DNA of 14,299 nucleotides from Dehalococcoidia bacterium UBA2588 (GTDB taxonomy: Bacteria; Chloroflexota; Dehalococcoidia; Lucifugimonadales; UBA3495), in assembly GCA_002339805.1 (NCBI GenBank), contig DDKW01000051.1, positions 30,639-44,937 on the forward strand, in the 5' to 3' direction. The notes below the pieces were generated by a model. It searched no databases. It saw nothing but the letters and a program-made list of their open reading frames with translations, and was not told where the DNA came from. A program made the position numbers and the translations under genes. Each line of letters opens with the position of its first letter. Position 1 is the first letter of the stretch. Positions 1-7,634 of the stretch are shown here, piece by piece.

Positions 1-231
1 CAGAACCTTATTTAAGTCTGTTGGAAGTGGGTCACTAATTTCTTGGTAATGTTTATTGGATGTAATCTCTGTACATATATTTAAGTCTGGCGGGAATGAA
101 TCTTTTTGCTTTATCATTGAAGCTTCTGAATCACATAATTCAATATTTGATTTAATTCCGTCGCTACTGCAACTAGATATTACAAGTGTAGTGATCAAAA
201 CAATTGATATGAATCTCAAGTAATAACGCAT
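1..231 (-). CDS. Small lipoprotein, 3' end cut by the window edge
   Basis: An open frame of 77 codons starts at ATG 231-229, three bases after the pth stop codon, and runs off the left edge without a stop. Its first 21 residues read as a lipoprotein signal peptide: a basic start (MRYYLR), a hydrophobic stretch (FISIVLITTLV) and an I-S-S-C lipobox with the acceptor cysteine at residue 21. The mature part seen so far is polar, with two further cysteines (residues 33 and 53), and matches no family I recognise. Inferred fate: export by Sec, lipidation at Cys21 and anchoring on the outer face of the membrane. The ribosome site is weak (AAAG just before the ATG), so translation is probably coupled to pth. 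Signal and frame are clear; function is unknown. Confidence 0.75.
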   Translation of the reverse strand, partial: MRYYLRFISIVLITTLVISSCSSDGIKSNIELCDSEASMIKQKDSFPPDLNICTEITSNKHYQEISDPLPTDLNKVL

Positions 232-234
232 ACT

Positions 235-795
235 TTAATTAAACATATTCATGGTTGTGTCACTATCATTATGTATCCAGAATGATAGGATTTCTACGCA
301 TTTTGCAATAGTTTCTTCCATTAATATTTTTTCTTCTTCCTCGAATTTCCCTAACACCCAATTTACTAAGTCTATATTTGTATGATTAGGGCTGCCCACG
401 CCGATTCGTAATCTCGGAAATATATTTCCGTTGGTTGATTCAATTATAGATTTAATTCCATTGTGTCCACCGCTCGATCCATTTATTCGAACTCTGACTT
501 TGCCAACTGGTAATGCTATATCATCATAAATAATCAATATGTCAGATAATTCAACTTTAAATCTATCTAGTAGATACTTGATAGCTATTCCACTATTGTT
601 AATAAATGTTCTAGGCTTGACTAGCACAATATCTATTTCATCGAGCTCTCCGAATTGCATGGAGCATTTTGCTTTGCGTTCTTTCTTATCAATCTTTAGC
701 TGTTTAGCAAAAGTATCAATTATGGAGAATCCTATGTTGTGTCTTGTATCAAGATATTTTGTACCAGGATTCCCTAATCCTATTAGTATTTTCAT
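235..795 (-). CDS. pth: Peptidyl-tRNA hydrolase (Pth)
   Basis: Cleaves peptidyl-tRNAs that drop off stalled ribosomes, recycling tRNA in the cytoplasm. The 186-residue length is normal for bacterial Pth. The N-terminal signature GLGNPG (6-11), KY, then TRHN (17-20) is present. By alignment with the E. coli enzyme the active-site residues are Asn9, His19, Asn66, Asp91 (in YDDIALP) and His111-Asn112 (in SGGHNG); all are kept. The ATG lies 4 bases after the ligA stop, with only a weak ribosome site (GAG 8 bases upstream), so it is probably the second gene of a ligA-pth-lipoprotein operon and translated by coupling. The C-terminus is slightly extended and Asn/Thr/Met-rich, which is not unusual. 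Confidence 0.97.
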   Translation of the reverse strand: MKILIGLGNPGTKYLDTRHNIGFSIIDTFAKQLKIDKKERKAKCSMQFGELDEIDIVLVKPRTFINNSGIAIKYLLDRFKVELSDILIIYDDIALPVGKVRVRINGSSGGHNGIKSIIESTNGNIFPRLRIGVGSPNHTNIDLVNWVLGKFEEEEKILMEETIAKCVEILSFWIHNDSDTTMNMFN

Positions 796-799
796 TTTA

Positions 800-2794
800 T
801 TAACTCGTTGATTGCATTAGATTTAAGAAATCCGATTCTGTTAGTAAAGGTGTGCCCAGTTCTTGTGCTTTGATCAATTTTGATCCAGCAGACTCCCCAA
901 TAACTAAATATGAAGTATTTGATGTGACACTATTCGTGACCTTGCCGCCATTTATTTTGATTAACTCTTCTACTTCTTTACGAGATAGATTAGGTAATGT
1001 TCCTGTTATTACGAAGGTTAAATTGGTCAATGAAGTTGAGGCAGGAGTTAGAACGGAATTTTCCATGGTTAATCCTAATATTAGCAATTCATCGATTAGA
1101 ATCTTATTATTTTCGATACTGAAGTATTGCTGGATAGAAGTAGCTATTTTAGGACCAATACCTTCTATTTTTATTAGGTCATCGAATGAGGCTTCAGTTA
1201 ATTGTTGCAGGCTGTCGAAACATTGTGAAAGGATCATTGCGATCTCTGATCCTACATGCAGTATCCCAAGTCCAAATATTACTCTGTCTAAAGGTTTGGT
1301 CTTGCTGGTTTCAATATTTAATATCAATTTTGATGCTAAAATTTCTCCCATTCGGTCTAATGTACTTAAATCTTCTAGCTTTAGTTTATATATATCGCTG
1401 ATTTGCTGAATCATTTTATGGGCTATTAAAATCTCGCACCATTTTTCTCCCAAACCTTCAATATCGAGAGCATTTTTACTCACAAAATGTTTAATAGTTT
1501 CTAGGAAAATTGCAGGGCAACTGGAGTTACTGCATCTATGTGTTGAATCATCCTTAATTATAGAGCTGTCGCATTCAGGACAATTCTCAGGCATTTGGAA
1601 TTCAGTTTCAGTACCAGTTCTTGACTCAATTACTGGTCCTACTACATGCGGAATCACGTCTCCTGCACGTTCTACTATAACCGTGTCTCCTATTCTGATG
1701 TCTTTGCGATGTATATCTTCTTCGTTGTGAAGAGAAGCATTAGTGACATTGACTCCTCCGATTTGAACGGGGGCTAGAACTGCAAAGGGATTTATGCTTC
1801 CAGTGCGCCCCACATTTAACCCTATGGATATTAATTTAGTATTCGTTCTTTCTGCAGGGAATTTATAAGCGATTGCCCAGCGTGGTTCTCGCCCAACAAA
1901 TCCTAAGTCTCGTTGTATGTCCAATGAATTGACTTTGATCACAATTCCATCGATTTCATATCCCAATTCTGACCTATGATTCATCCAGTATTCATAGTAT
2001 TGTTGTACTTCTTCTAATGAACTGCATACGCGAGTTTCAGGATTGGTTTTTAAACCCAATCCTTGAATCCAATTGAGGCTTTTAGTGTGATCTATCAAAT
2101 TGCTGTTAGAGGATTCATTCAAAGAATATACCCAAATATCTAGGTTTCTGGAGGAGGTTATGCGTGGGTCTAATTGTCGTAATGAACCAGAAGCAGCATT
2201 TCTAGGGTTGGCTAATAAAGGTTGGTTTTGATCCATTCTTTCTTGGTTAATAGAATTGAAGGCTTTCAATGGCATGTACACTTCTCCCCTAACTTCTAAG
2301 CGCCCAGGAAGGGGGTGTGTCAGAGATAATGGTATTGATTTTATAGTCCTCAAATTAGTTGTTACATCTTCCCCTACTAAACCATTACCTCTGGTTGAAC
2401 CTTGAATAAAGATTCCATTTTCGTATATTAAGCTGATTGCTAAGCCATCTATTTTAAGTTCTGCGGAGAAACTTAGGTTGGTGTCATCTAAGAGATTGTG
2501 TGCTCTTTGTTCCCATTCTAGAAGCCCTGTGTAATCAAATGTATTAGCTAAGCTCAGCATCGGAACTGTGTGATTAACAGAATTAAATTGGTCTGAGGCT
2601 TCTCCTCCTACCCTTTGTGTTGGAGAGTCACTGGTTATGAGTTCTGGATAGGCGTTTTCTATTCGCTTTAATTCAATTATTAGTTGGTCATATTGGGAAT
2701 CAGATATTAAAGACTGGTTTAATACATAATAATTGTAATCGTGATCTCTTATTTGACCCTTTAAGTCATTCAGTTTTTGTATGTGATGCTCCAT
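800..2794 (-). CDS. ligA: NAD-dependent DNA ligase LigA
   Basis: Seals nicks in DNA during replication and repair, using NAD+ to form an enzyme-AMP intermediate. All domains of a full-length LigA (664 aa) are present: domain Ia (about 1-65), the nucleotidyltransferase domain with the K-x-D-G motif (Lys114-Ile-Asp-Gly117, Lys114 taking the AMP), the IDGIVIK motif (281-287) and WAIAYKFPAE (307-316), an OB fold (about 317-400), a four-cysteine zinc finger (Cys405, Cys408, Cys421, Cys426), helix-hairpin-helix repeats (about 430-575, including IEGLG and IEGIGPK) and a C-terminal BRCT domain (about 588-664, VITGTL and GGKVT). The ATG has a good ribosome site, AGGAAG at 2808-2803, 8 bases upstream. 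It leads the operon with pth and diverges from the acyl-CoA dehydrogenase gene. Confidence 0.98.
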   Translation of the reverse strand: MEHHIQKLNDLKGQIRDHDYNYYVLNQSLISDSQYDQLIIELKRIENAYPELITSDSPTQRVGGEASDQFNSVNHTVPMLSLANTFDYTGLLEWEQRAHNLLDDTNLSFSAELKIDGLAISLIYENGIFIQGSTRGNGLVGEDVTTNLRTIKSIPLSLTHPLPGRLEVRGEVYMPLKAFNSINQERMDQNQPLLANPRNAASGSLRQLDPRITSSRNLDIWVYSLNESSNSNLIDHTKSLNWIQGLGLKTNPETRVCSSLEEVQQYYEYWMNHRSELGYEIDGIVIKVNSLDIQRDLGFVGREPRWAIAYKFPAERTNTKLISIGLNVGRTGSINPFAVLAPVQIGGVNVTNASLHNEEDIHRKDIRIGDTVIVERAGDVIPHVVGPVIESRTGTETEFQMPENCPECDSSIIKDDSTHRCSNSSCPAIFLETIKHFVSKNALDIEGLGEKWCEILIAHKMIQQISDIYKLKLEDLSTLDRMGEILASKLILNIETSKTKPLDRVIFGLGILHVGSEIAMILSQCFDSLQQLTEASFDDLIKIEGIGPKIATSIQQYFSIENNKILIDELLILGLTMENSVLTPASTSLTNLTFVITGTLPNLSRKEVEELIKINGGKVTNSVTSNTSYLVIGESAGSKLIKAQELGTPLLTESDFLNLMQSTS

Positions 2795-2904
2795 TGGTGT
2801 TACTTCCTAATAGAATCAATGTACACAGTATAAATCCTTTGATATCCTTATTTAAATATTTTGATAAAGCAAATTTTGTTATTCAAAAGCAGTGGAGAAT
2901 GGAA
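2795..2904. promoter_or_regulatory. Divergent intergenic region with candidate promoters for ligA and the acyl-CoA dehydrogenase gene
   Basis: This A+T-rich 110-base spacer is the longest non-coding stretch in the window and lies between two diverging genes. On the minus strand TATACT (2832-2827) is a plausible -10 box for ligA, but the -35 match is poor. On the plus strand TTGATA (2839-2844), an 18-base spacer and GATAAA (2863-2868) could form a weak sigma-70-type promoter for the dehydrogenase. The ribosome sites are the clearest elements: AGGAAG (2808-2803, minus) for ligA and GGAG (2894-2897, plus) for the dehydrogenase. That promoters lie here follows from the layout; the exact boxes are guesses. 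Confidence 0.4.
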
Positions 2905-4068
2905 ATGAGTATGACATCTAATGAAACGAGAACACAAATCGTGAACATGGTAAAGGATTTTGTTAAAAGAGATGTTGAACCAATCGCAGCTGAAATGGAT
3001 AAGAATGATGAAGTCCCATTTGAATTAATAGACACCATGAAAGACTTAGGTCTTTTTGGAATAACTGTACCAGAAGAATATGGCGGCATGGGGTTAGACT
3101 ACACTACTTTTGCGATGATATTTGAAGAACTTAGTAAAGGTTTTATGAGTATCAGTGGAGTGATAGGTACCCACCACATACTTACGTATGTCTTGACTCA
3201 TTTTGGTACTGAGGCGCAGAAGAAACAGTTTCTACCCGACTTAGCTTCTGGAGTTAAAAGAGGTGGGCTAGCGTTGACTGAACCAGGTGGAGGTACAGAT
3301 GTTGCTAGTTTGAAAACTAAAGCCGAGAAAGACGGTGAGGAATACGTTGTTAATGGCTCAAAAATGTTTATAACAAATGCAAGGCACGGTGATATGTTTT
3401 GTCTTTTAGCTCGTACTGATCCAGATCCAGATTCCAAACATAGGGGATTGACAGCTTTTGTAATGGAAAAAGGAGAAGGATTTAGGATTGGGAGAGATTT
3501 AGATAAATTAGGATACAGGGGCTTGGATACTTGTGAAATATTTTTTGATAACTTGAGAGTGCCAGAGGATAATGTTATTGGGGGGGTAGAAGGACAAGGG
3601 TTTTCTCAGGTGATGAGTGGATTAGAGACTGGAAGAATAAATGTAGCGGCAAGGGCGGTAGGTGTTGCTCAAGCTGCTTTTGATGCTGCGATCAAATATT
3701 CACAGCAGCGATATAGTTTTGGTGCACCGCTATCAGATACACAGATTATTCAAACCAAATTAGCTGATATGGCTACTAAGATTCAGGCAGCAAGATTGCT
3801 TACGTATGATGCTGCTGAGAAAAAAGATTTGGGTGAAAGGTCTGATGCAGAATCAGGGATGGCCAAACTATATGCAAGTGAAATATGCCAAGAAGTGGCA
3901 ATGGATGCCATGAGGATTCACGGAGGTTATGGGTTTATTAAAGACTTACCAGTAGAAAGATATTATAGAGACGCCCCGCTTATGATCATTGGTGAAGGAA
4001 CTAATGAGATCCTTAAAATAGTCATAGCGAGGCAACTCCTAAAGCGACCGGAATATCAAATTAGTTAA
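2905..4068 (+). CDS. Acyl-CoA dehydrogenase (short/medium-chain type)
   Basis: FAD enzyme that forms the 2,3-double bond of an acyl-CoA and passes electrons to electron-transfer flavoprotein; it acts in the cytoplasm in fatty-acid or amino-acid breakdown. Visible family marks in the 387-residue protein: PEEYGGMG in the N-terminal helical domain, the flavin/substrate loop TEPGGGTD (125-132), GSKMFITNA (151-159), HGGYG (339-343) and the C-terminal GEGTNE, whose first Glu (Glu364) is the expected catalytic base, as in butyryl- and medium-chain enzymes and unlike isovaleryl-CoA dehydrogenase. The frame stays open upstream to a TTG at 2794, but ATG 2905 is chosen because GGAG lies 7 bases before it and it gives the usual family length; ATGs at 2899 and 2911 are alternatives. 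It is the only plus-strand gene here and no electron-transfer partner is nearby, so the exact substrate is unknown. Confidence 0.95.
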   Translation: MSMTSNETRTQIVNMVKDFVKRDVEPIAAEMDKNDEVPFELIDTMKDLGLFGITVPEEYGGMGLDYTTFAMIFEELSKGFMSISGVIGTHHILTYVLTHFGTEAQKKQFLPDLASGVKRGGLALTEPGGGTDVASLKTKAEKDGEEYVVNGSKMFITNARHGDMFCLLARTDPDPDSKHRGLTAFVMEKGEGFRIGRDLDKLGYRGLDTCEIFFDNLRVPEDNVIGGVEGQGFSQVMSGLETGRINVAARAVGVAQAAFDAAIKYSQQRYSFGAPLSDTQIIQTKLADMATKIQAARLLTYDAAEKKDLGERSDAESGMAKLYASEICQEVAMDAMRIHGGYGFIKDLPVERYYRDAPLMIIGEGTNEILKIVIARQLLKRPEYQIS

Positions 4069-4070
4069 TT

Positions 4071-4760
4071 CTAGTCTTTGAATTCTGATTCGATAGGATT
4101 GAAAGTAACCCGTAGCATTTCAGAATCTGATTCATTTCTCCATTGGTGGTGAACATTACCTGGTACTAGGATTCCATCTCCTTCTACCACTTTGTAGTCT
4201 TTACCGCCGCAGTTAATAATACCTTCTCCAGAAAGTATATACACGACATGCTCCCAAGGGTGGATATGCCCGCCTGTGTCCGCGTGACTCACGGATCCTG
4301 GTTTCATTGCGCCGTTGTATAGCATTACATAGTTTAAGGCTCCTTCAGGGCTGCCAATAAGTACGTTCCCACCGTCAAGGGTGGAGCAGTTTCTTATAGT
4401 TGGTTTTTCTCCAGTTCCTCCACCCTGCTTGGTAGAACCACCAGATTGTGCTGCTATCAATGGATTAACTTCTACTCTACTGAGGGTACCTGTTCCACTA
4501 TCGTTGATTGTGTAATGATCAACGTTAGGTGGTATGAATAACCCGTCACCTGCTTGAACAGGATATTCAACACCATCGCAATGTAATGTTCCTTTGCCAG
4601 AAATTATATACACTTCGTGTTCCCATTCATGGATATGGTGAGGGCTTGTTTCCCCGTGTTCAAATTGTGAATAGGTCAGTGTACATGTAGGTGGATTTTC
4701 ATCAAGAAAGACTAATCGTGCAGGGGTTCCATCGTTTTTATTTTTTATTAAAGGCTCCAT
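4071..4760 (-). CDS. Bicupin (two cupin domains), function unknown
   Basis: A 229-residue protein made of two cupin barrels, apparently an internal duplication. Domain 1 has His42, His44 and Glu47 (HIHEWEHE), with His82 and Asn86 in the second motif. Domain 2 has His165, His167 and Glu170 (HIHPWEH), with His205 and Asn209. Both therefore keep a full 3-His/1-Glu metal-binding set and could both bind Fe, Mn, Ni or Zn. A Gly/Ser/Thr-rich linker (about 104-119) joins them. There is no signal peptide, so it is probably cytoplasmic. Bicupins include dioxygenases, oxalate decarboxylases and sugar-binding proteins, and nothing here decides among them. The start is supported by GGAG (4771-4768) 7 bases upstream. 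It is the last gene of the minus-strand run, 54 bases after the isomerase, and ends 2 bases from the convergent dehydrogenase gene. Confidence 0.9.
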   Translation of the reverse strand: MEPLIKNKNDGTPARLVFLDENPPTCTLTYSQFEHGETSPHHIHEWEHEVYIISGKGTLHCDGVEYPVQAGDGLFIPPNVDHYTINDSGTGTLSRVEVNPLIAAQSGGSTKQGGGTGEKPTIRNCSTLDGGNVLIGSPEGALNYVMLYNGAMKPGSVSHADTGGHIHPWEHVVYILSGEGIINCGGKDYKVVEGDGILVPGNVHHQWRNESDSEMLRVTFNPIESEFKD

Positions 4761-4814
4761 AGTTATACTCCATTTCTAGTGTTGATTATTCGTGATGTTA
4801 ACATAATGCTAAGA
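4761..4814 (-). promoter_or_regulatory. Candidate promoter with a palindrome upstream of the bicupin gene
   Basis: This 54-base gap is the widest in the minus-strand run. On the minus strand it holds TTAGCA (4812-4807), a 16-base spacer and AATAAT (4790-4785, five of six matches to TATAAT), followed by GGAG (4771-4768) and the bicupin ATG. A perfect 10-base palindrome, ATGTTAACAT (4795-4804), sits inside the spacer, where an operator would block RNA polymerase. No T-tailed hairpin is visible after the isomerase gene, so read-through from the glycan operon is also possible. Both elements are short enough to occur by chance. Confidence 0.3.
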
Positions 4815-5870
4815 TTAACTCATCATTTTCTTTACTGATTCAATTACTTCTGTAGAAGCTGGATCAACATTCTTTAGGATTCCAAGATAAAAACTTGTGT
4901 AGTCAGACAATGTCATCATACACATGATTTGTTCTAATTTATTTGAGAATTCTGATTTAATAAAATGATGTTTTATACCATTGTCAGATAACACTTTTTC
5001 CAGGGTTGAATAACGTTTTTGCAACCATGTTGGGTTTTGCTTGGGTTCTATAACCAATACAAATAAATTGGAGTTAAATGATTCATATTCCTGCACTGAT
5101 TCAATAGTGTTGTGAAATAATTCTGGTATGTAGTCATTCAAACACATCGATTTGGAATTTTCATTTATCTGAGTTTTCCATCGGAGAGTCATCCCTTTAA
5201 ATAATCCTCCCCCATAAATGCATGGAAACTTATTTTGAAGTTGAATCGCCAATTGCTTTGCTAAATTATTGGGGATGGTACTCTCCATTGCATATTCAGT
5301 GATGCATCGATTTACTGAGGTTAACGTATCCTGTATTTCTAATTTATCTAAAGTTGCTAAATTTAATAAAACGAATAATCGGATCAATATTAAAAAATGA
5401 TAGGGGACTACGCTCCTGGGCTCCCCCGTAACGTCCATTTTAATTAGAGGTATATTGTGATTTTTAGCTAAGGATTCTAATTTGCCGCCACCAGTTACCA
5501 CTACAATTCTACATCCCGCTTCGTATCCTTTGTGAAATACAGAGATGCTTTCTTCGGTATTGCCTGAGAAACTATTGACTACTAAAAGGGTTTGGGATGA
5601 TGGGGTATATGGTAATTCGGGTTCACGAATCACTGTAGTAGGGATGGTGGCATTTCCTCCAATGTAATCATTTAGTAAATCAGATGCAATAGCTGAACCT
5701 CCCATGCCTGCTAATATTACATCTGATGGTGCGTCTGTATTCTGTAGAGATATAGATGTTTCAAACACTGCATTTAGCATGGCTGTTGTATTAGCAATCC
5801 TATCTGACATATTGGTTACATCAATATTTTTTATGTAATTCAGGTTATCTAATATATGATTGGTACTCAT
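4815..5870 (-). CDS. Bifunctional phosphoglucose/phosphomannose isomerase (SIS-domain family)
   Basis: Interconverts fructose-6-phosphate with glucose-6-phosphate and mannose-6-phosphate. The 351-residue protein has the layout of the archaeal/bacterial PGI/PMI family: a first SIS domain with AGMGGSA (54-60) and SFSGNTEE (100-107, phosphate binding), then GEPRSVVPY with Arg152, and a second domain with INENSK (Glu237) and PELFHN (His253, the likely ring-opening base). A Lys pair near the C-terminus (347-348) fits the family's conserved end. The chosen start is ATG 5870, which forms an ATGA overlap with the sugar transferase stop and has AAGGA 9 bases upstream; a longer start at 5900 has no ribosome site. 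Its place directly after a phosphoglycosyl transferase suggests it supplies hexose phosphates for sugar-nucleotide synthesis, but it could equally serve central metabolism. Confidence 0.88.
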   Translation of the reverse strand: MSTNHILDNLNYIKNIDVTNMSDRIANTTAMLNAVFETSISLQNTDAPSDVILAGMGGSAIASDLLNDYIGGNATIPTTVIREPELPYTPSSQTLLVVNSFSGNTEESISVFHKGYEAGCRIVVVTGGGKLESLAKNHNIPLIKMDVTGEPRSVVPYHFLILIRLFVLLNLATLDKLEIQDTLTSVNRCITEYAMESTIPNNLAKQLAIQLQNKFPCIYGGGLFKGMTLRWKTQINENSKSMCLNDYIPELFHNTIESVQEYESFNSNLFVLVIEPKQNPTWLQKRYSTLEKVLSDNGIKHHFIKSEFSNKLEQIMCMMTLSDYTSFYLGILKNVDPASTEVIESVKKMMS

Positions 5871-6487
5871 TTTGTACGTTCCTTGGTAGGTTTGTCCCAT
5901 TTTGCTGCTATCGTGTTTAATATAGATTTAAAGATTATGTATGTGTCTCGTTTGAAGCTAATATTACTCATGTATTCTAGGTCGTATTTCAATTTATATT
6001 CTGGTTCAAGGTCATAAGCACCTTTTATTTGAGCGATGCCCGTTAACCCCGGTTTTATAGCAAGTCGCTGGTCAAAATCCGGTATTTTATTTTTGAATTG
6101 TTCATGTAATTCTGGACGTTCTGCTCTGGGACCTACCAAAGACATATCGTTTTTCAGTATGTTAAAAACTTGAGGGAGTTCATCAAGAGCGGTTAATCTA
6201 AGTATTTTCCCTACCTTTGTAATACGTGGATCAGCTTTGCTAGCCCATACGGGCCCAGATTGTTCGGCGTTCACTATCATGGTGCGAAATTTATATATTT
6301 TGAATAATTTCCCATCTTTACCGATTCTTATTTGTGTGTAAAATATTGGTCCTTTGTCTTCCACCCATATACACACTGGTATGATGACCCAGATTAGTAG
6401 CCAGATCAATGGCAATGGGGGAATTATGTGTGCTGATATAACGATTAGTAAGTCTAAAGGCCTTTTATATCTTGGATACTTGACCAA
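5867..6487 (-). CDS. Initiating sugar transferase (PglC-like monotopic phosphoglycosyl transferase)
   Basis: Transfers a sugar-1-phosphate from a UDP-sugar to polyprenyl phosphate on the inner face of the membrane, the first step of glycan assembly. At 206 residues it is the minimal catalytic form, lacking the extra N-terminal membrane helices and domain of WcaJ/WbaP. Visible marks: a hydrophobic N-terminal segment (about 12-42) with a Pro-Pro kink (23-24) as expected for a re-entrant helix, GPIFYTQIRIG (46-56), KFRTM (66-70), the catalytic pair Asp102-Glu103 in LDELPQ and MSLVGPR (115-121). The start is TTG: an in-frame stop just upstream leaves no other start, and GAGA lies a few bases before it. 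Only one base separates it from the 2-epimerase stop. The sugar it transfers cannot be read from the sequence. Confidence 0.93.
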   Translation of the reverse strand: MVKYPRYKRPLDLLIVISAHIIPPLPLIWLLIWVIIPVCIWVEDKGPIFYTQIRIGKDGKLFKIYKFRTMIVNAEQSGPVWASKADPRITKVGKILRLTALDELPQVFNILKNDMSLVGPRAERPELHEQFKNKIPDFDQRLAIKPGLTGIAQIKGAYDLEPEYKLKYDLEYMSNISFKRDTYIIFKSILNTIAAKWDKPTKERTK

Positions 6488-6488
6488 T

Positions 6489-7625
6489 TTATATCTCTAC
6501 GAATTCATTGAAGGGCTGATGTAGTATTTTACTGACAATTCTCTGAGAGGCTAATCCATCGCCATAAGGATTAGATTGCTTGATATATTTCTGATATTCA
6601 GATTGATGCTCGATTACTTTAGAGGTTTGATTAATGATATTGGTCTTATCTGTGCCTAACATTAGTCCCACCCCTTTTTCCACACCTTCTGTACGTTCAG
6701 TTTGGTTACGTAATATGAAAACTGGTGTTTTTAATGTGGGCGCTTCTTCTTGTATTCCACCTGAATCAGTGATGATCAAGAAACAATGTTTAAGAACTTG
6801 TATAAAGTCGAAATAGTTAAGAGGATCTATTAATGAAATATTTTTTATTCCCTGCAAATCTTTGTAAACTTTTGATTGCACATTGGGGTTAGGGTGGACT
6901 GGGTAGATGACATGAATGTCTTCTGAATATTTGTTGGCTAAAGATTTCAGAGCTTCACAAATTGACTCTAATGGTCTTCCAAAATTTTCCCTTCGATGAG
7001 CCGTCACCATAATTATCTTATTGTTTAGATGTGCTACTTCGAGTACATTTTTCACGTGGTCCGATTCATCAGCGCTGGAAGCTATTCGGAGAGCATCTAT
7101 TACTGTGTTTCCAGTTACGATTACATCTTCGTTAGAGATTCCTTCTGACAACAAATTGCTTTTAGCACTTAAAGTCGGCGCAAAATGTAGATCTGTTATT
7201 TTACTGATGAGTTGGCGATTAATTTCTTCTGGGTACGGCTCTAATTTATTATAAGTTCTAAGGCCTGCTTCAACATGCGCTACTCTTACACCGTTATAAA
7301 ATCCTGACAATGCTGCAGATAAAGCCGTTGAAGTGTCCCCTTGTACTAATATCCAGTCGAAAGGTTTTTGCCTTAATATTTCACTTATTCCCGCCAATGA
7401 TCTACTGAAAATTTCATCCAAGGTTTGATTTTTGGACATTAGGTCGAGATCATAATTTGGAGTTATTTCGAAATTGATTAGAACGTCATCTAAGAGAGCA
7501 CGATGTTGAGCTGTTACGCATACTTCTACATTTACATCCTTAGGGTATTTTTGAAACTCCAATATTGTAGGAGCGAGTTTAATCGCCTCGGGTCTAGTTC
7601 CGATTGCAACTAGTATATTCAGCAT
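6489..7625 (-). CDS. wecB: Non-hydrolysing UDP-N-acetylglucosamine 2-epimerase
   Basis: Inverts C2 of UDP-GlcNAc to give UDP-ManNAc, or acts on a related UDP-amino sugar. The 378 residues match the usual family length. Conserved parts seen: GTRPEAIK (9-16, Arg11), QGDT (95-98, Asp97), HVEAGLR (117-123, Glu119), PEEINR (132-137, Glu133), TGNTVID (171-177), TAHRRENFG (208-216, His210), HPNPN (244-248) and DSGGIQEE (287-294). These cover the UDP-binding and catalytic residues known from E. coli WecB. The start ATG is 9 bases after the stop of the SDR gene with no clear ribosome site, so translation is probably coupled. Homologues such as FnlC/CapG use other amino sugars, but the companion enzymes of the L-FucNAc pathway are not seen here, so UDP-ManNAc is the default product. 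Confidence 0.94.
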   Translation of the reverse strand: MLNILVAIGTRPEAIKLAPTILEFQKYPKDVNVEVCVTAQHRALLDDVLINFEITPNYDLDLMSKNQTLDEIFSRSLAGISEILRQKPFDWILVQGDTSTALSAALSGFYNGVRVAHVEAGLRTYNKLEPYPEEINRQLISKITDLHFAPTLSAKSNLLSEGISNEDVIVTGNTVIDALRIASSADESDHVKNVLEVAHLNNKIIMVTAHRRENFGRPLESICEALKSLANKYSEDIHVIYPVHPNPNVQSKVYKDLQGIKNISLIDPLNYFDFIQVLKHCFLIITDSGGIQEEAPTLKTPVFILRNQTERTEGVEKGVGLMLGTDKTNIINQTSKVIEHQSEYQKYIKQSNPYGDGLASQRIVSKILHQPFNEFVEI

Positions 7626-7634
7626 TATGAGAGG

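Noticed and set aside
852..1409. A 185-codon open frame on the plus strand, opposite ligA
   Set aside because: It lies wholly antisense to a clear, complete DNA ligase and its translation shows no recognisable domain; it is a shadow of the ligA codons.
2794..2904. A longer acyl-CoA dehydrogenase starting at TTG 2794
   Set aside because: It would add 37 residues without family similarity, cover the ligA promoter region and lacks a ribosome site; ATG 2905 has GGAG 7 bases upstream.
5871..5900. A longer isomerase start at ATG 5900
   Set aside because: It overlaps the sugar transferase by 34 bases and has no ribosome site, while ATG 5870 gives the ATGA overlap and an AAGGA site.
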